From Corythucha ciliata (Eukaryota; Arthropoda; Insecta; Hemiptera; Tingidae), in the NCBI GenBank assembly GCA_038030265.1, contig CM075939.1:48155253-48219252 (forward strand): DNA of 64,000 bases. Reading direction: 5' to 3'. The translations under genes and the position numbers were made by a program. A model generated the notes under the pieces. That model had not been told where the DNA came from. It searched no databases and saw only the letters and a list, made by a program, of their open reading frames with translations. Below, one piece after another: positions 44,781 to 57,611 of the stretch. Numbering within the stretch: the stretch's first letter is position 1; every line of letters begins with the position of its first letter.

Positions 44781-47700
44781 GCTTGCTTTTTCTCTAAATT
44801 CACCAACGAATTAGCGTTTTTTTTCTCAATTTTATAGCCACGCATTAGAGCCTTTGCACAATTTTAGCCGTGAATTGGCGTTTTTTTTTTCCACATTTTA
44901 AGCCACGATGTAATTTTCAATTTAAGCCAAGATTTCACGCTTCCTCTCTATTTCAGCAACCAATTACGCGGAATTTCTCAAATTGACCCGTGAATTAGCA
45001 GCTTTAACTTTTTTATTTAATATTAGCACTTTTTCTCAAGTTTAACTGCGAACAGGAGCGTAGGGACGGTGGGGGGGGGATATGGGGGATAGATCCCCCC
45101 CCCCCCCAGAGCTACAAGTATACGAACAAAGGAGCACTAGTACCATAACGAAGAGCCCCATAAAATCTCCAAAAATGAGCGTTTCACGTTGAAATTAGGT
45201 TTAGCAGATTTTCTGCACTTAAACCAGCCCGAAAAGGTCCGAGTACGCCCAGATGTTTCCTTGGACTTCAGACCCAATGCAGTAGTGTACCAATGGGGGG
45301 GGGGTTCGCCCCGAACCCTCTATCAGTCAAAAATCGGTAATATTCGTGGCTATAGCTGCTAAAAAACTCTGATTCATGGTCTCGCGATAAAACTTCCAGA
45401 CTAAAATTAAGAAAAAAATCGCTGATTCGCGGTACATGGAGGCCATTCTACGAATAAATTGTGGAAATTAACGCAAAAATGTTGTATTTGGGGAAACCCC
45501 GCGGTTAAAGTTGAGAATACACGCAATAATATTGACAAATAAAAGACGCGCTCAGGTTGAATTGGACAAAAATGGCTAATTCACAACTGAAATGGCGTAA
45601 AATCGCACATTCGCGTATGAAAAAGGGAATAGGATGCTGAATGGTCGCAAAATTAGCACAAAACGCTATTTCACAGCTGAAAATTGGGAAAAATCGATAA
45701 TTTGCAATATGCTGATATAAAATTGTGGAAAAACGTTAATTCGCGTTTACAAAATTAAGAAAATCACTAATTCGCGACAAAAATTGAAAAAAATCACCAA
45801 TTAGCGCAGCCGAAATTCGCGAATTAGCGCTTTTACTCAATTTCATCGACGGATTAGGTGATTTTTCTCAATTTTAGCCGCGGGCTTGGCCCAAAAACAG
45901 CACATTAGCGGTTTTTTGGTACATTTCAGCCGTAAAATTGCCACTATACACAGAAAATCAGCGATTTTGTCTAAATTATGGTCTAAAAGTTGCATCGAGA
46001 AACCAGGAATGAGCGCTTTTTTGCAGTTTTAGCCACGGATATTACTACTTTTTCCGAATTGTTTGCCGCCTACTCCCCCCAACATCAGCACATTAGAGCG
46101 CCTTTTAAATTTTATCTGCTTAAGAACCTAAAGAAACTTGGGAATCAGCGCATTTTCTCTATTTTAGCCGCAAATTTGCTTTCAGAAGGCACAAATTTTC
46201 TCAATTTCAGCCGTCAGAATTGCGCTTTCGTGGACTCGATTGAATATTTAGCCACACTGTTTGCTGATCACCAGTAAAATTCTATTCTCCAAGTCGGATG
46301 GGCTGAAAATTGTCGAAAGGAGGGAGGTCCAATCGTATACCACTCCTCTTCACGTACCAAAATCATCAATCATGAAACCTATAAGTCATCATTTTTCCAT
46401 ATTTAAGCTTTTCGGGGGCCCTCTCTGTTAGGTGGCTCTGGGTGGTCCGCCCCCCTCGCCATTACCTTGGTACGCTACTGTTCACGGCATTCTCTTGCTC
46501 TTTCACACTAAGTTTCTGCTCTGAATAGTGTGAATACGCCATTTTATGGCCAATGTAGCCGATTTAGCTTATAACAAGCTATTTGTCTAGTAAAACTGTG
46601 TCCAAAACAATTGGATTATCCGCCTGCTTTTTGATCTGTTTCCCGATTATCTGAAGAATTTTATCATGCGATCCTTCCTGCTTCGTTTTCACCGGGTTAC
46701 ACAGGGGGGCTACAAGTATACGAACGTAGGAGCATTAGTACCATAACGAAGAGCCCCATAAAATCTCCAAAAATGAGCGTTTCACGTTGAAGTTTGCGTT
46801 AGCAGATTTTCTGGACTCAAAGCAGCCCGAAAACGTCCGAGTACGTCCAGATTTTTCATTGAACTTCAGACCCAACGCAAAAGTGGTACGGGGGGAGGGG
46901 GTTCGACCCGGGCCCTCTATCACAAAAATCTGTAATATTCGTGGCTATAGCTGCTAAAAATCGCTGATTCACGGTACATGGAGGCCACTCAGGCCACTCT
47001 ACGAATAAGTTGTGGAAATCAACGCAGAAGTGTTGCATTTGGGCAAACCCCGCGGTTAAAGTTGAGAAAACACGCTATAATATTGACAAATAAAAGACGC
47101 TTTCAGGTTAAAATTGTACAAAAATGGCAAATTCACAACTGAAATGGCGTAAAATCGCCCACTCGCCCAATCGCACTGTATGAAAAAGGGAACAAGATGC
47201 TGAATGGCCACAGAATTAGTACAAAACGCTATTTCACAGCTGAAATTGGGAAAAATCGCTAATTTGGAATTTGCAGACATGTAAAGTTATTGAAAAACGT
47301 TAATTCGCGGATACAAAATGAAGAAAATCACTAATTCGCGGCAAAAATTGAAAAAATCACCAATTAGTGGAGCTAAAATCATGAAAAACGTTAATTTTCA
47401 GTTCAAATTGGGGAAAAGTGCTACTTCTCAGTGGAAAATAGAAAAAAATTGCTAATTTGCAGCTTCAATTGAGTCAAACGCCAATTCTTGGCAAAAATTG
47501 ACAAAACTCGGTAGGTAATGCACGGGTTGGAAACGCTACCACGCTGCTAAAATTGAGAAAATGATGATTTTTTGACAGAAATGGATGGATAGACGTAAAT
47601 TTTTTGGTTTGAAAAAGGTTTGAACAAAAAAAATTACAATTACAATTCGCACCTTCTGAAGGCATTATTGTGGCTAAAATTCAGAAAAATGGTAAATTCA

Positions 47701-48620
47701 TGCACGGCTATAGTATAATGTTAAAAAATACGCTAGTTCACGGCTAGAACTGCCGTGAAGCAATAATCTATACCTATGAAAGTTATATAAAATTGCTAAT
47801 GCGGTGGTAAAACGTGAAAAACAGCTAATTTGCGGGTAATATTTAGAAAATTATATAATCAGCCTGCCCCCTACTCTGTAACTCTTAACGCGTGCGTTAG
47901 CGAAATAAACAAGGCGAATAACTGAAAGAAATCAGCTGAGAAATTTTGCTAACGCACGCGTTTTGAGTTACAGAGTAGAGGGGCTGGCCAAAATTAAGAG
48001 AAAGGTTAATTTTAAGCCTAAAAATTGATAAAATTGCTAATTCGCGGCTAAAAATGGAAAAAAATCGCCAATTTACAGCTAAAATTGCGCCAATTTGTGA
48101 CTGAAATTGATAAAATTCGCTAGTTCAAAGGTTTGAAACGCTACGACGCGTCGCCGCTATAATTTTTTTTAAAAAAAGCTCTAATTCGCGGTTGAAATTG
48201 AGAAAACTTCTAATTTGCGCCAAAAACTGAATATACGCATATTTGCGGATTCTGAAGGTAACTTTTCAGGCTGAAATTGAAAAAAAGCGCAAATTTATGG
48301 CAATAGGTGAAGAAACCGCCAATTTGCGAGTAAACTGAGAAAAATCGCTCATGCATCGCGTATGGTGAACCAAAAAAATTCTAATTCGTGAAAAGTCCTT
48401 CTATTTTGCGGCTAGTATTGAGGAAAACACTTAAGAGAAACGTTAATTTCCGGATAAAACTGAGAAAAGTGCTAATCCCCTGGTCAAAAAATTTAAAAAA
48501 TCGGTAATGTGCTGCTAAAATTGAGGAAAACGCCAAAACTCGTGGATAAATTAAGAAACATCGCTCACGGGATAAAAACGATACTTTGCTGCTAAAGTTG
48601 AGAAAATGCGCTAATTCATG
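44781..48620. repeat. Motif arrays in both orientations with a ~0.7 kb direct duplication
   Basis: Reverse units at 44,780-45,060 and 45,815-46,260; forward at 45,340-45,830 and 46,960-48,600. 45,105-45,830 is repeated at 46,707-47,400 in the same orientation (shared GAAGAGCCCCATAAAATCTC and CCCCGCGGTTAAAGTTGAGA). 46,375-46,480 is a copy of the ACGCTACTG-ending family. Confidence 0.8.
47862..47989. mobile_element. Short MITE with ~35-bp TIRs
   Basis: CCCCTACTCTGTAACTC...ACGCGTGCGTTAGC on the left is matched in reverse complement on the right by GCTAACGCACGCGT...GAGTTACAGAGTAGAGGGG. The whole element is about 128 bp and would fold as a hairpin. No target duplication resolved. Confidence 0.7.
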
Positions 48621-48632
48621 GCTATGGGATGC

Positions 48633-48706
48633 GCCTCGATGGTGTAATGGATACAATGCTCGCTTCGTAACCCAGCGGGCCTGGGTTCGAATCCAGCTAT
48701 TGCCCA
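48633..48706 (+). tRNA. Degenerate tRNA-like sequence with Pol III boxes
   Basis: A-box TGGTGTAATGG and B-box GGTTCGAATCC match consensus. The T stem is short of one base on its 3' side (CTGGG against CCAG), the acceptor arms do not pair and the anticodon loop is irregular. A pseudogene or SINE remnant inside array DNA. Confidence 0.35.
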
Positions 48707-49048
48707 TTACACTATAAGGCTGCGGCGAGCTGTGACACGGCTCACTCGGCAGCTGAAATTGAGAAGAACGATACACTCGGCCAAAATTGAGAAAAGCGTT
48801 AATTTGCGGGTAGAGTCTAAAAATCGCCCCTAACTGAGAGATTGAGGCTATGATGAGGCCGGCATGATGTCCAGATTCAAGAGTGTGCTGGCTGGGTGGA
48901 ATGATGACTAAAATGTGAAATTACCCCAAATTACGAGATTTCAATCTGATCCCCCCCCCCCCAAGGACAAATTCCTATCTACGCCACTGACTGCGAATTA
49001 TCAGCGTATCTCAATTTCAGCTGGGGATTAGTTTTTAGATAAGTTTTT
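48707..49048. repeat. Array remnants
   Basis: A few forward units at 48,740-48,800. A C-tract at 48,951-48,962. Otherwise unassigned. Confidence 0.5.
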
Positions 49049-49182
49049 GGGCAGTATTCATAGACGTCACACAAGCTGAGTATTTGTTCAAGCGACTTCA
49101 AATCGGTTTTGATAAGTGAATCATCTGTTACGAATCGAAATAAGCGAATACTCAGCCTGAGCGACAACTATGAATACGGGCC
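49049..49182. mobile_element. MITE with TATTCATAG-type TIRs, ~134 bp
   Basis: Left GGGCAGTATTCATAGACGTC...GCTGAGTATTTGTTCAAGCG and right (reverse complement) GGCCCGTATTCATAGTTGTC...GCTGAGTATTCGCTTATTTC are clearly homologous inverted ends. No coding sequence. Confidence 0.75.
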
Positions 49183-49567
49183 TTAGCCACGTATTAGCGG
49201 GTTTTCTCTAATATATCCGTGAATAAAAGGCCCTACACTCTGCATTTTCTCCTAAATTGAGAATTTGAGACACGAAACTTCCTGTTTCGTTCAACTTAAA
49301 CCCGGGCCTTTAGTTAGAGTTGTCGGGAAAAACTCACGTGAGGTGGTTGCTATGGCGAGATAATACTATTTCTTGTAAAGCGTCCTTAGATACCGCTTGC
49401 GGGATTATTTCCCGACAACTACGCACCGTCCTACGTGGGCGGGAACCGCGCGATTTACGCGATATAGGCGATTTACGCGTGTCGAGCGTTTACAGCGGGA
49501 AACGCCGCTGGCGTCCTAGCTGCGCGAGAGTATCGTACAGCGTTTTTCTAAAGTAGATCATAGAAAA

Positions 49568-51732
49568 ATGTCAGTTTTTCAGAGATTTATGCTAGCATCT
49601 AACAGTCCTGCTATGATGAATTATATTTGTCGTGGACGGTTGCGCCGGCAACCGTCTCATGAAATTTATCAAGCAAGAAGTGAATTCGGGGAATTTCACC
49701 ACCTGTACCCCAAGCTCCGAAAGAGCAATGATCTGTTTCGTTCGTACGCAAGAATGGATGTATCGACATTCGACTATTTAGCGGAGAGTATTCGCTCTGA
49801 ATTCGACTTAGTGTCGACCAATTTTCAAGATCCGATTTCTGTGGAGGAACGACTCTTATTAACCCTAAGGTGAGAAGAATTGCACTATTGTTCTTTACTA
49901 ACTCAGATTTAGAAAGAAGGAATAAGGTAACAAAATGAACTTGGACCTTGGAATGGTAAAACGTTAGTGTAAATGCAGAGTATACATATGTATTTCGTTT
50001 TCACTGCGCCTCGTTCAGTTCGTTTTGGGCAGCGAGGCCTTTAACTATCACTGAATTAATTTCATTCCGGATCAGCAGTTTTTCGATTCCTTTGAATTTC
50101 CTCATGTAAGGAATGAGAGATTTAAAAAAATCGAGATCCTCGTCTGGCTCCAAATCTTCCTTTGATTTTGAAGAGTCTTTTAAAGCATTGACTTTACTTG
50201 TCTCTATACTGAGAAGTTCCCTCTCGAACCTAGTAAGGGGCCGCATCTTCTTTGCTGGTGGTGGGCCTGACCCAAGTGAGTGGAATGACGTTTGCGTAAC
50301 AGATCCCGGTGAGGGCTCAGGAGCACTGGTGTGGGAGGAGACCATGGTCCGATTGGTCATGACTTATTGCAGAAATGTGCTGCACAATAGACGTCGCCGG
50401 TGAATGATTTTCTGCGGCCACCACTTCGCTGTCGTCTATCATCGAAATCATTCCACCAAAGCTACTATGGTCGACTTCTTCATCCTCAATTCTCTCAGTC
50501 AACACTACTGGGATGGAAAAGTAGTTTTGGATAGGCTGGGCGCTTTGTTGGGAACTTTCTTCGTCGACTACGTTGCCCTCACTTTCCCTGGGTACAACCG
50601 TCCCCAGCATGAATGACACATTTGGGTGAAATACTCCCATTTCCCTTTGTACACGGGAGCGCTGTCACCTGGGTCTCCGGAACGCGGCTTCGGTATTTTT
50701 TTCACCTCATTTCTGAAATAATCCACCAAGTTTTTCCACTTTCTTTTCAATTCTTCCTCTGAAACCAAGAAACAAAACGAATTACATATTACTATACTCG
50801 TTACTGGTCCCCTTGAAAAAAACTTGAGTAAACGAGAGGAATGAAACGCGTGTGATTTTCACGTGTAGCTGCCTCAAAACAATGATACTATCATGCTGAC
50901 ATGGCAACTGGACCCTTCACTGCTTGCTTTTTCAGATTTTTGGCAACTGGCATCTCGTTTCGGCAGCTAGGATTTTCGTTCAGGATCTCAAAAACTGCCG
51001 TCGTCAACGTCGTTAAAGAGGTGTGCCGGGCTATATGGAAAAGACTGCAGGCACGGCATATGCCGGTCCCGGACGAAGAACATTTCAAGCGAATTTTATG
51101 AGAACTGGGGGTTCCCCCATGCACTTGGATGCCTTGATGGGAAACACATACGGGTTAAGCGCCCTAATAACTCGGGTAGCATGTACTACAACTACAAAAT
51201 GTTTTTTTCAATATCGCTAATGGCAGTAGTTGATGCAAATTATAAATTTGTGATTGTGGATGTGGGCGCCTACGGCAAAGATAGTGACGGGGCAGTGCTG
51301 GCTAATTCTAATTTTTTTAAGGGAATAGAATCTGGAAAATTGCAGGTCCCTCAGGACGCCCCTTTGCCCAACTCAACCGTTGTTGCCCCCTACGTGTTTT
51401 TGGCGGATGAGGGCTACCCACTGACCAGTTACTTGATGCGCCCTTTCCCTTTCAAGCAAGCGTCAAGTGACAGTGGTAAAAGGAACTTCAATTACAGGCT
51501 GTCTCGTGCCCGAATGACGGTTGAATGCGCTTTTGGGCAAATTTCAAATAAATTCCGAGTTTTGCTCAGACCTATGGAGACAAAAATTGAAAATACAATT
51601 GCTGTAGTTAAGGCCATCACACTTCTTCATAACGTCATCATTGATAAAGAAGGGAAATCTAGCTTTGAAAACCACGGGGTTTCAACAAAGTCCTTGGACT
51701 TGAGTAGGTACCATTCGTCCAACGCAACGTAA
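49568..51732 (+). pseudogene. Harbinger transposase, two exons, one frameshift
   Basis: Exon 1 (49,568-49,869) encodes the N-terminal region from MSVFQRFMLASNSP through FRSYARMDVSTFDYLAE to ISVEERLLLTLR, then GTGAGA. Exon 2 starts at 50,936 after TTTTTCAG, joins in phase as R-FLATGISFRQLGFSFRIS, and holds the nuclease core. The DDE triad is visible: GCLDGKHIRV (Asp), FLADEGYPL (Asp) and RARMTVECAFGQI (Glu). One single-base frame change near 51,090 lies just before the first Asp. Downstream the frame is open to the stop. The enzyme would cut and paste the element. The recent-looking copy is broken by this one shift, unless it is a sequencing error. Confidence 0.88.
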
Positions 51733-52035
51733 TTACAATCATTCATCAAGGTCAGCAATGACAATTAGGGAAAATTTCAAAAATTATTTTGCCACTAACC
51801 CACTACCATAGGCGCAGGGTCACCCATGAAGATCCACTCGCTACCTGCCACTAGCTGTTCTTTGTTATATTGTCATATTTTATGTTCAATAAATATGTAA
51901 CCGCTTACCTGGGGTTTTCATAGCGACGCTGACTTCCTGCCAGCTACTTCGATTCTTGAGCCTATTTTTAAAGTGGGGACTTTTTTTGTCCCATAAACAC
52001 GGTCTTTTACGAACTTCGCTGATCAGAACTTCCAT
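50001..52035 (-). pseudogene. MADF-BESS protein of the Harbinger element, frameshifted
   Basis: Exon 1 (51,909-52,035) encodes MEVLISEVRKRPCLWDKKSP and FKNRLKNRSSWQEVSVAMKT, the MADF first half. Exon 2 (50,001-50,758) continues in phase with EEELKRKWKNLVDYFRNE and KKIPKPRSG (MADF second half), a Ser/Glu-rich linker, then a BESS-like end (DEDLDFFKSLIPYMRKF). Frame changes occur near 50,625 and 50,360. Such proteins help Harbinger transposases enter the nucleus and bind element ends. Exon 2 lies inside the transposase intron and transposase exon 2 lies inside this gene's intron, on opposite strands. Confidence 0.82.
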
Positions 52036-52505
52036 GCTTCGCTTCCACTTCCTGGCAATGGCCAGTAGTACTTTTTTTAAATAATAAATAAACCCAACTG
52101 AAACCAGGAAATACGTGTAGGCGATGAACTGATAAGTGATAACCGTAAAAATAAACGCAGAAAACGCGTGATTTCAGCGAGAAAAATCAAACTGGTTTGA
52201 TTTCGAGACGCGTGTAGCGGGTGCGTGTGAGAGGGAGCGATAGAGCGTGTGTACGCAGGACAAACCACTCAGTTCGTACGGTTTAAACACAAAATCGCCC
52301 GCCCCGCAAAAAACGCTGTACCCGCTCAACACGCTGGTATCGCCAAGTTCCCGCGTCCGACTCGTGCAGTAAAAACACATAGAACTCTATGGGTCCCTTC
52401 ACATTGGACGCGTACGCGAGAGTCGTCTCTTCCCCGAGAAAAAAGGCGCCGACTCGCGCGTCGGCGTCTTTTTTCTCCTAGTGTGCGCCGGGCCTAACTA
52501 GGGCC

Positions 52506-52617
52506 CCTGAACTTACATTTTCACTTAAATTGAACTTACAAATTCACTTATACATTTTCACTTTAATTGAAACCATGGGCGCCGGGCCGGGCCCACCCCA
52601 GAAGCTGTGTGGCCCAC

Positions 52618-52651
<34 letters not shown>

Positions 52652-54350
52652 GGGAAAAATAACATTCGTGCACCTTCGATTGCAATGAATAATGAGTGAA
52701 CATTTAGCACGGATTGTGAATCCGTATTAGAAAAAAATTAAAGGAAAACAACAATGTATATTTCTCGAATGAAATGCACTAAGCAGGTATTCTATAATCC
52801 ACTAACACGTCCTTTCACCATTGGCGTAGCCAGAGGGGGGCAGGGGGTAGTCAGCTGCCCTCCCCTAGACTCGAAAGCGCAGATTTAGTCGGGCATAGCT
52901 GCCCTCTTCTAGATACATTCTGAAAGTATAAATCCTGAAGGATAACCTAATAATAACATAATAATAACTTATATATTATTGTTTCGTTGGTACTCACTAA
53001 AATAATAATTTCTCAAATTTCGCTAATAGCGTTGTTAAGGGTTTGAACTTTTTCGTATGCAAAATGCTAAATTATGAGAGGGGTATAAGCTCAGCTTGGG
53101 GATAAACAGAACTTTGAACCCGGGTCTAAATCGCAAATTTCGCGATTAAATCGCTAGATACGCTAGTTTTGCTGCGATATTGTCAGTTTTGAAGTAAAAT
53201 ATCCAGTTTTGAGGTAAAATTGTCTATTTTGGGGGAACCACCAGTTTTTGGGGAACATCGTCGGTTTAGGAAAGTTTTTGGGGATGAAATCATAATTTTT
53301 GGGATTAAAACTGTCAGTTTTGTGGTAAAATAACCTAATTCGGGGTAAAATATTCATTTTTGTGGTTTTAAACCATCAAATTTGGTTTGTGGGTAAAATC
53401 GCCAGCTTTGTAGTAACGGTCATCAGTACATCAGTTATGGGGCAACACGTCAGCTTTGGCTGAAATCGTTCTGTTTTGGTTTTTGGTATAAAATCGTCAC
53501 ATTTGGGATGAATTCGTCAGCTTTTTGTGGTGAAACCACCGGTTTTCAAGTCAGAGTCGTCCTTTTTGGCCTAAAATCGTCCGTTTTGGGAAGAACTTCA
53601 GTTACAGTGTGACATTGTCAGTTTTAGAGTAAAAAATTCAATTTTGGGAGGGTTATTGGAACAGAAAAATTTAGTTCCAGGTTAAAAGCTCCAGTTTTGT
53701 AGTGACATCTTCAGTTTTAGGGGGTAACACTTCAGCTTTGGCGAGAAAATGTACGTTTTCGTAGTGATATCATCACTTGATGAGGGATAAAATCGGAAGC
53801 TTGTAATGGAAATGATCTGTTTTGGTTAGATCAATCGTTTTTCATCAGTTTGGGTTAAACCTACCAGTTTTAGAGTGAAATCACCAGTTTTGGGATAAAG
53901 CCTCGTGTTTCAAAATCACCTGTTTGTGCTGTAAAATCTTCGGTTAACACTTCGGCTTTAGCGTAAAATCGCCAGTTCTGAATAAAATATTCAGTAATAG
54001 AGTGAAATCTTCAGTTATAGGTTCAAAAACGTGAGTTTGAAGTTAAAAATCCTTAGTTTTGGGTTTAAAAATACTGAATTGTCTCGTCTCCCCGACAGCA
54101 ATAGGAGGCTAAGACCGATTCCCAACGGGGATGTCAGTTTTTGATGGAGTTTCACGATTTAATGAACAACAGTCTCTACCCTGGACAGGATCGTCTATAC
54201 CCACGAAATAGAGAGGAAATAGGGGGAGGGGGAGATTCTTCCCCTCCAGGACCGGTTTTCAGTTTATTAAACCATCATCAGAGGTATCTTAACTTGTCAA
54301 TCACAGTATTGATTCACTCAATTTGATCTGCAAAGGTTGCCACCAGGAAC
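52506..54350. repeat. GCGTAGCCAG-headed element with a GTCAGTTTTG array
   Basis: 52,819-52,950 is the CATTGGCGTAGCCAG...GCAGCTGCCC-type head. 53,150-54,070 carries units like AAATCGTCAGTTTTGGGGTA every 20-25 bp. The order of distinctive units matches 63,110-63,960. 52,619-52,649 is an A-tract of about 31 nt. Confidence 0.75.
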
Positions 54351-57300
54351 CTTAAAATGGCGTTTTCTTAACTTTATAGTCGCGGATTAGCACATTTTCA
54401 TCGTCAAGAATTATCGTCGCTTAGTTATCTTCATAAACGCCTAATTGGAGATTCTTCGATTCTAGCTCCGAATGGTCACATTTTAATTAATTTTAGCCGT
54501 GATTTAGTGCCTCTTCTAATTTTCGGCTCCGGATTAGCGCTAAAATTGTTAATTGACCCATTTTCAACCGTGAGATGGTGCTCTTTCTCCATTTCGGTCG
54601 TGAATTAATGCCTTTTCCTTGAAATACTGCAATCTCCCCCCCCCCCCCAGTAACGATAGGACTTTCTAAATTTTTGCCGTGAATTTAATTTTATTCACCT
54701 TCAACCATTAATTAGCGGTTTTTATCCATTTTAGTCGCGATTTAGTACTTTTACTGCAATTTAGCATCAAATTGGCTCTTTTCCCACAAATATAGCAGAG
54801 AATTATAACTGAATATTCAACTAACAGTATACTGTAATTAATTTTCTCCATGAATCATCATTTTCCTTTATTAAAGCCACGAATTGACGCGTTTACTCAA
54901 TATTTGCAGCGAAATAGCGATCTTTCCACATTGAGCAATGAACTAGAGCTTCTTGGTTGGTATCAATTTTTACCACGGAGTTGTCCCGAAAAACGCCAAA
55001 TTCCGTTAATTTTATCCGCGAATGTTCACAAATCAATCAAAATTAGCCAAGAGATCAAGCGCCTTTTTCAACTTTCATCCTCGGATTAGCGCCAAAATTG
55101 TCACTTTTTCTCAACTGTGGGAATTTGCATTTTTTTCTCACTTCATCATTGAAATTTGAATTATAGCAAGATTTTGCAATTTCAGCAACGAACAGTGCCA
55201 ACTTTAAGAGGGGGGGGGGCGAGGAAAAAATACCCGCAAATTGTATTTTTAATAGCCATGAAATAAAGAACATTTCCTCTACACTCTATCCGCGAATTGG
55301 TGATTTTCCTTAATTTAGCCGCGAAGTAGCACTTTTTAGCTGCAATTATATCGTTTTTCGTTAATTTCAGTCACGCTAATTAATGCTTTGTCTCAATATT
55401 GGCCGGAAAAGATGGTGTACGAACTATTTTTGCCTCGCATTAACAATTTTTTTCAATGTTTAACTACGGACTAGCACTTTTTCTCAGTTTTAGGCCAGTA
55501 GTTGCCTTCAGAAGCCTCAGCTTTGTGTTATCCAAAATTTTAGCCGGAGTCAGCGTTATTGCTAAATTTTAGTCGTGAATTATAGCGTTTTTCTAAATTT
55601 TATCCGTGAATTAGCCGATTTTTTTTCACTTGAATCGACGTTTTTTATTCATTTTAGCCATCAGATAGCACCTATACACCACGAATCAGCCATTTTTTCT
55701 CAATTTCGATCCGGATGTGTCATCGAGTTACTGCGAATGAACGCTTTTCAAGTTTTAGTCACAAATATTAGCGCTTTTCCCCAACTTTTTGATGCGTACT
55801 TGCTCGCAAGAACAGTATACTAGTGCGTCTTCTCATCTTTATCCGCTAAAGAACCAAAAAAACACTGGGGAGCAGTGTATTCTATCTATTTTAGCCACGA
55901 AAATTCACCCCCAGAAGGCCGCGTTTTATCTCAATTTGAACTTTCTGATTAGCGCTTTTGTGGGCTAAATCGAATACTCATCTGTACTCTCTGTTGATCA
56001 GCTGCAACGTTCCATTCCACCCTGGGTGTCGGAATGGATCGAAAATCGTCAAAAGGAGTCAATATCGCTGTCCAACCGCATGCCTAAAACTCGTTTTCAC
56101 ACAAGAACATAGAACCTAAAAATCCTCATTTTTCTGGGGGGGGGGCGAGAGGGGGCCCCCTCGCCCATCTCTCGATACGCTACTGATTCACGGACAGAAG
56201 TGAGAAAAAGCGCTAATTCACGGCTAAAACTAAGAAAAATACTTACCTACTGCGCGGCTAAAGTTTCCACAAAGCTTCCACGGATAAAGTACAGAAAAAA
56301 GCGCTAATTAGAGGCTAGAAGTATGGCTTCTGAAGGCAAGTTCGAGGCTCAAACTGAGAAAAAGCGCTAATTCATAGCTAATAAAAGTGAAAAAAAATAG
56401 CTCAATTCGAAGCTAAAAAAGAAAAAGTGCTAATTCGTGGATGAAATTCAGAAAAATGGCTCGATTGCGTTAGGAAAAACACAAATTTACCGCAAAAACT
56501 CAGAAAAATCGCTAATTCACGGCTAAAATGGTGAATAATCACTGATTAGTGGCTAATTCACCGATAAAATTGAGAAGAAGCGCTAAAGTAAGAAAAAAAT
56601 GCTAATTCACGGTTGAAAATGGAGAGAACGTAAAATTCGCCGCATCTGAAGGTAACTTTGTGCCAGAAAGTGGGAAAAAACGTCGCTAATCCACGGCCAA
56701 ATTCAGAAAAAACTTTAGGTAATTCTAACTCTAATTCGGGGCTGAAATGTAGGAAAATCTGTAATTTTAGCGGCTAAAATTATTAAAAACGCTAATGTGT
56801 GATTGTAATTAAGATAAATGGTTAAATTGAGAGTTAATTTGAGAAAATGTGCTAATTCAAAGAAAATTGAGAAAATAGCAAGCCACGGTTTCCGGAAGCA
56901 ACTCCGTGGCCAATTAGCAAAAAGCGCTATTCACTGCTAAAATGGAGACAAATCGCTAATTCGCCCTCGAAATTGGGAAGCGCTGTTTGAAAAAACGCTA
57001 ATTCGTGTCTGAACGGTGACTTCACTTCATGGAGCGCTGGTGAAATATTCGCCGTGGGGCGCTTAATGTCCAAGCGCTGGCAGCAAACTTGAGCTTTTTC
57101 TGAATTTTTGGTCATGAATTAGCGATTTCCACTGAATTTTAGCAACGAGTTACCTACCGGATTATCTCAAATTGATCCACAATCCACAAATTAGCATTTT
57201 CCGAACCGAATTTGACCCGAAAACAACACATTAGCGCTTTTAACAATTATCAACTGTGAAGTTACTTACAGAATAGCAAATTATGGCTCATTTTTCTCAA

Positions 57301-57611
57301 TTTTAACGTCGGACTTTTCCGACAAACAGTTGAAAGGGAAAGAGTGACCCCAAAAACCATCAAATTCGATGGTTTTAATCGAAATTTAAACGTTGACGAA
57401 ACTGGGTTTCCAGACACTGGGGGATCCGGTTTTGGCCATCTGTGGAAGGGAAGGGTGGGGTTATGGAATTCTCCCCGGGCGAGTTCATACGCTCAGAAGT
57501 CATAGCATTATCGATGGCTTGGAATACTGTTACGCTAAAATGATAATTAAGTCGTGAATAATCGGGATTTTCTTTAATTCTTAATTTATTGCTTTGTTTG
57601 TTGTTTTTTTT
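54351..57611. repeat. Motif arrays, reverse then forward
   Basis: Reverse units at 54,350-55,990 and 57,090-57,310; forward at 56,190-57,020. 55,690-56,187 is collinear with 45,960-46,480 and ends in ACGCTACTG. 57,320-57,590 is unassigned, with the next gene's AATAAA at 57,585-57,590 (minus strand). Confidence 0.8.

Larger units (their letters stand above)
49310..52505. mobile_element. Harbinger (PIF-like) transposon with two interlocked genes, nearly intact
   Basis: Contains a DDE_4-type transposase (+) and a MADF-BESS DNA-binding protein (-), the gene pair typical of animal Harbinger elements. The ends are similar (left GGGCCTTTAGTTAG at about 49,307-49,320; right, reverse complement, GGGCCCTAGTTAG at about 52,494-52,506), and TTA lies outside both. 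Exact TIR limits and the 3-bp duplication are not certain. Subterminal GC-rich palindromes are present (for example 52,440-52,480). Confidence 0.8.
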
